Shown piece by piece: positions 6,501 to 7,509 of a stretch of DNA of 7,509 nt. Below the pieces are notes generated by a model, which was not told the DNA's origin, searched no databases, and saw only the letters and a program-made list of their open reading frames with translations. The stretch lies in assembly GCA_964645985.1 (NCBI GenBank), contig CAZYCC010000076.1:1-7509 (forward strand), given 5' to 3'. Numbering within the stretch: position 1 is the first letter of the stretch; each line of letters opens with the position of its first letter. The position numbers were made by a program, and so were the translations under genes. This DNA is from CAZYCC01 sp964645985. GTDB taxonomy: Bacteria; Bacillota; Clostridia; Oscillospirales; CAG-272.

Positions 6501-6590
6501 ACGACGCTCGACCGCATGATCCTCGCGCGCTACCTCGCGCAGTGGGATGGCTACGACACGCTCCCGCCCAAGTTCGAGGGCGATAACTGA
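3522..6590 (+). CDS. Secreted multi-cohesin, dockerin-bearing scaffoldin-like protein
   Basis: This is a 1022-aa exported protein. A signal peptide (about 1-30; KR, then a Leu-rich core, then AAAEA) is followed by an unrecognised region (31-235). Three cohesin-like beta domains lie at about 236-390, 541-688 and 694-838. Cys-rich spacer repeats sit at about 392-540 (CSVCGKYF 463-470, CSVCEKLF 514-521) and 860-945 (CEVCG 882-886, CEICGKLF 918-925). The C-terminus is a type I dockerin: two calcium loops, D950-V-N-S-D-G...D961 and D986-V-N-M-D-G...D997, each followed by a helix, with ILARYLA in the second. Cohesins bind dockerins in cellulosome-type complexes, so it could both recruit partners and dock onto another scaffold. 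No enzyme, CBM, SLH or LPXTG motif is seen. ATG 3522 is chosen because GAGG lies at 3511-3514, a signal peptide starts there, and the promoter falls inside the longer open frame (from 3333). The cohesin calls are by pattern only; the dockerin is firm. Confidence 0.85.
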   Translation: MKRLTALTLALLLVLSMTPMMAIYTAAAEAGPTEIKITPNNMGITSLCTGPNDTYFGRAVFGEYGGATLFGIRYQAENERDLELPLSAFLESLGYVAGDTESVDSWGENVKWKITATDRDGKQKVYTEGPQLVVYDISGTSTGVLYLKADTPDDEKPFVTFGNEYSLDIEIQVDGAVKYTAQHDNFKLTEKPNCNNTVAHQADLDKNGGVHGLIFQDKDIGASGDALYAAPAEERAVTLGLTAAPTTVAPGAQALAITVTASGIAAEGANGWQFGVTYNTTAFEFVSASHAPGVEASNVHGFASTDADTYGAPLTVGCALGGGKTVADGETLAVLTFRVKEDAENSAYTFATTSDLKGDSACFYLMVSGEPDPTETDYTITNGEVSVTVQGLTHVEAKDATCEEPGNKEYYTDGQGNYYLDAAGSQPTTLEEVTIPATGHTPTHHEAVPPTCTEAGTIEYWECSVCGKYFRDADTTDEIADKNVTDPAKGHTLAKVEATEPTATEPGYKEHWKCSVCEKLFEDELGERETTLESLTIPPIGSFALTLTPNRAVVNAGETFTVTLRLSDIPASGAAGWDIALTYPDSVELLSAENGTSTEGKILGVLNKESRHLMGTVTGLDGSGVVNLKESTDIATLTFRASDTVLSSGEAEITASIEDIYYINPDLPDNNEITSPKPAVEPATVHVSPVVPHGSATLTVGSVSGDIGDTVEVTIDLTENTGLSTALLRVAYDAGLTLTGITNGSILTAEGGAAPSWSTAPEDFAKNPYTVLWDGDLSETTTATGTLVTLTFKISDEAELGDTYTVRVLTDEDNCEVYTKDLVPVDVTATPGEVTVACTKIDADGEWNYDAATHYHEDVHGHKFDIEEHRGGTADCQHRAVCEVCGQSYGELGPHKLTLVPAKLPTTTEEGNLAYYRCEICGKLFKDAEGLIETTRDEVILPPIEALLGDVNSDGLVDDADRLALSHFLAGWQEQLDIGINEQQSDVNMDGKVTTLDRMILARYLAQWDGYDTLPPKFEGDN
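4710..4883 (+). repeat. Paralogous spacer segment, copy 1 (copy 2 at 7336-7509)
   Basis: This encodes residues 397-454 of the 1022-aa protein. It aligns without gaps to residues 192-249 of the downstream protein (7336-7509); 50 of 58 residues are identical by eye. DNA similarity is also high, with differences mostly at third positions. In this version of the spacer the CxxCGK.F motif is replaced by TD..GN.YLDAAG, leaving a single Cys. Confidence 0.85.
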
Positions 6591-6762
6591 GCGCGCTCGC
6601 GCCCATACGCCGCGGCACGCACGGCGAGGCCTCGCCGCGATAGTTCGTGAACGCCGCACCATTCACCAATAATCGAAGGAATTCCCCATCGCGCTGCGCG
6701 CGCGGCCGGGTGATATATCCGATGAAACATTCCCCAAGACCGAAATGGAGGAAAAGAGGAAC
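6591..6762. other. Intergenic region between the two secreted-protein genes
   Basis: No T-tailed terminator and no clear -35/-10 pair are visible in these 172 bp, so co-transcription of the two genes is plausible. It holds the 16-bp perfect palindrome centred on GGCGAGGCCTCGCC (6622-6637), a 10-bp palindrome over the upstream stop codon (GAGCGCGCTC, 6589-6598), GGAATTCC (6680-6687) and GATATATC (6712-6719). A ribosome-binding site GGAGG (6747-6751), with a second GAGGA at 6756-6760, precedes the next gene. Confidence 0.5.
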
Positions 6763-7509
6763 ATGAAGACAAGAAGAATCATCGCGCTCGTGCTCTCCCT
6801 GCTGTTGATTGTCTCGGTCATCCCCGCGATGTCTCTCGCGTCGCTGGCCGCCGAGACCGTTGTGGGCAGTGCCAAAGTGACCCTGACCCCCTCCGCCACC
6901 GAAGTTCCGGCGGGCGGCACGGTTGACCTCACGCTCGATGTGTCGGGTCTGCCCGCCGAGGGTGTCAACGGCTGGACCGTCAAACTGACCCTCCCCGAGG
7001 GCATCACGATTGTTGCCGACAGCTTCAAGCCCGGCACGGTCGAGGGCGGCACCATTTTAGGCGGCACGAACGTGACCGAGGAGACAGTCTTCGGCGTTAT
7101 CGCCAAAGACGGCGAGACCGGTGGCACCGCGAACGCGACCGCTGACTTTAGCGCCGGCAGCGTGACGCTGCAAATCGCCGCTGAGACGGCGACCGGCGCC
7201 GCCGAGATCACCGGCGAAGTGACCGAGTTCTACTATGCCGCCGCCGAGGATCCCTACGAGGTCGACATCACCGGCACCACCGTTGTCGGCACATCGATCA
7301 CCGTGGGCGAGGCGAAGACCCTCACGCAGGTCCCCGCGAAGGATCCCACCTGCGAGGAGCCCGGCAACAAAGAGTATTACACCGACGAGGAAGGTAACCT
7401 CTACCTCGACGCCGCCGGCACGCAGCCGACCACGCTCGAGGAAGTGACCATCCCCGCGACAGGCCATACCCTCACCCATCACGAGGCCGTTGAGCCGACC
7501 GAAACCGAG
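6763..7509 (+). CDS. Secreted cohesin-like protein, C-terminally truncated by window end
   Basis: The ATG at 6763 opens a frame that stays open for 249 codons to the window edge. A signal peptide (about 1-30: KTRR, then a long Leu/Ile/Val core, then SLAA) precedes a cohesin-like beta domain (about 36-182, starting KVTLTPSATEVPAGGTVDLT and containing NGW at 69-71). The next section, 192-249, is the Cys-type spacer repeat nearly identical to residues 397-454 of the upstream protein. The start is supported by GGAGG (6747-6751) and the signal peptide. The cohesin resembles the second cohesin of the upstream protein most (both have a G.AEIT...YY...DP/DLP ending). It is probably a tandem paralogue and likely carries further domains, possibly another dockerin, beyond the window. 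Without the C-terminus its anchoring mode is unknown. Confidence 0.88.
   Translation, partial: MKTRRIIALVLSLLLIVSVIPAMSLASLAAETVVGSAKVTLTPSATEVPAGGTVDLTLDVSGLPAEGVNGWTVKLTLPEGITIVADSFKPGTVEGGTILGGTNVTEETVFGVIAKDGETGGTANATADFSAGSVTLQIAAETATGAAEITGEVTEFYYAAAEDPYEVDITGTTVVGTSITVGEAKTLTQVPAKDPTCEEPGNKEYYTDEEGNLYLDAAGTQPTTLEEVTIPATGHTLTHHEAVEPTETE

Noticed and set aside
6647..6766. 39-codon GTG frame ending in an ATGA overlap with the last gene
   Set aside because: There is no ribosome-binding site, its composition is unlike the neighbouring genes, and the reading spans palindromic intergenic DNA.

Overview
The window looks like chromosomal DNA from a GC-rich member of the Clostridia, probably an Oscillospiraceae/Ruminococcaceae-type gut anaerobe. 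This is inferred from three things: a type III glutamine synthetase, extracellular cohesin- and dockerin-bearing proteins with CxxC 'GHT...C.VCGK.F' repeats, and classical TTGACA-17-TATACT promoters. The species cannot be named from the sequence.

Layout. Positions 1-300 hold a minus-strand tRNA-Gly(CCC) gene with encoded CCA, its own strong promoter, a strongly structured 5' leader and a downstream terminator. Positions 300-766 are a divergent control region. It contains AT-flanked, GC-centred palindromes, a plus-strand consensus promoter and a roughly 350-nt C-rich, G-poor leader. Positions 767-2854 encode a complete type III glutamine synthetase (GlnN, 695 aa), closed by an intrinsic terminator. 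Positions 2907-3396 hold no convincing gene. They carry five copies of a 19-22 bp AT-rich repeat set in very GC-rich DNA, large inverted repeats and a terminator-like hairpin. A third consensus promoter (3397-3425) and a foldable leader precede a 1022-aa secreted protein (3522-6590). That protein has three predicted cohesin-like domains, Cys-rich spacer repeats and a C-terminal type I dockerin. After 172 bp a second secreted cohesin-like protein begins at 6763 and runs off the window end.

How the parts relate. The tRNA and glnN are housekeeping functions reading outward from one shared control region. The two secreted proteins are tandem paralogues with the same signal-peptide/cohesin/Cys-repeat plan. 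They look like components of a cell-surface or extracellular cohesin-dockerin assembly. No catalytic or carbohydrate-binding module is visible in the part shown, so cellulosome function is a hypothesis. The least explained features are the repeat array at 2937-3218, the tRNA leader hairpin, the long glnN leader, and a promoter and initial transcribed sequence shared by the tRNA and the scaffoldin-like gene.
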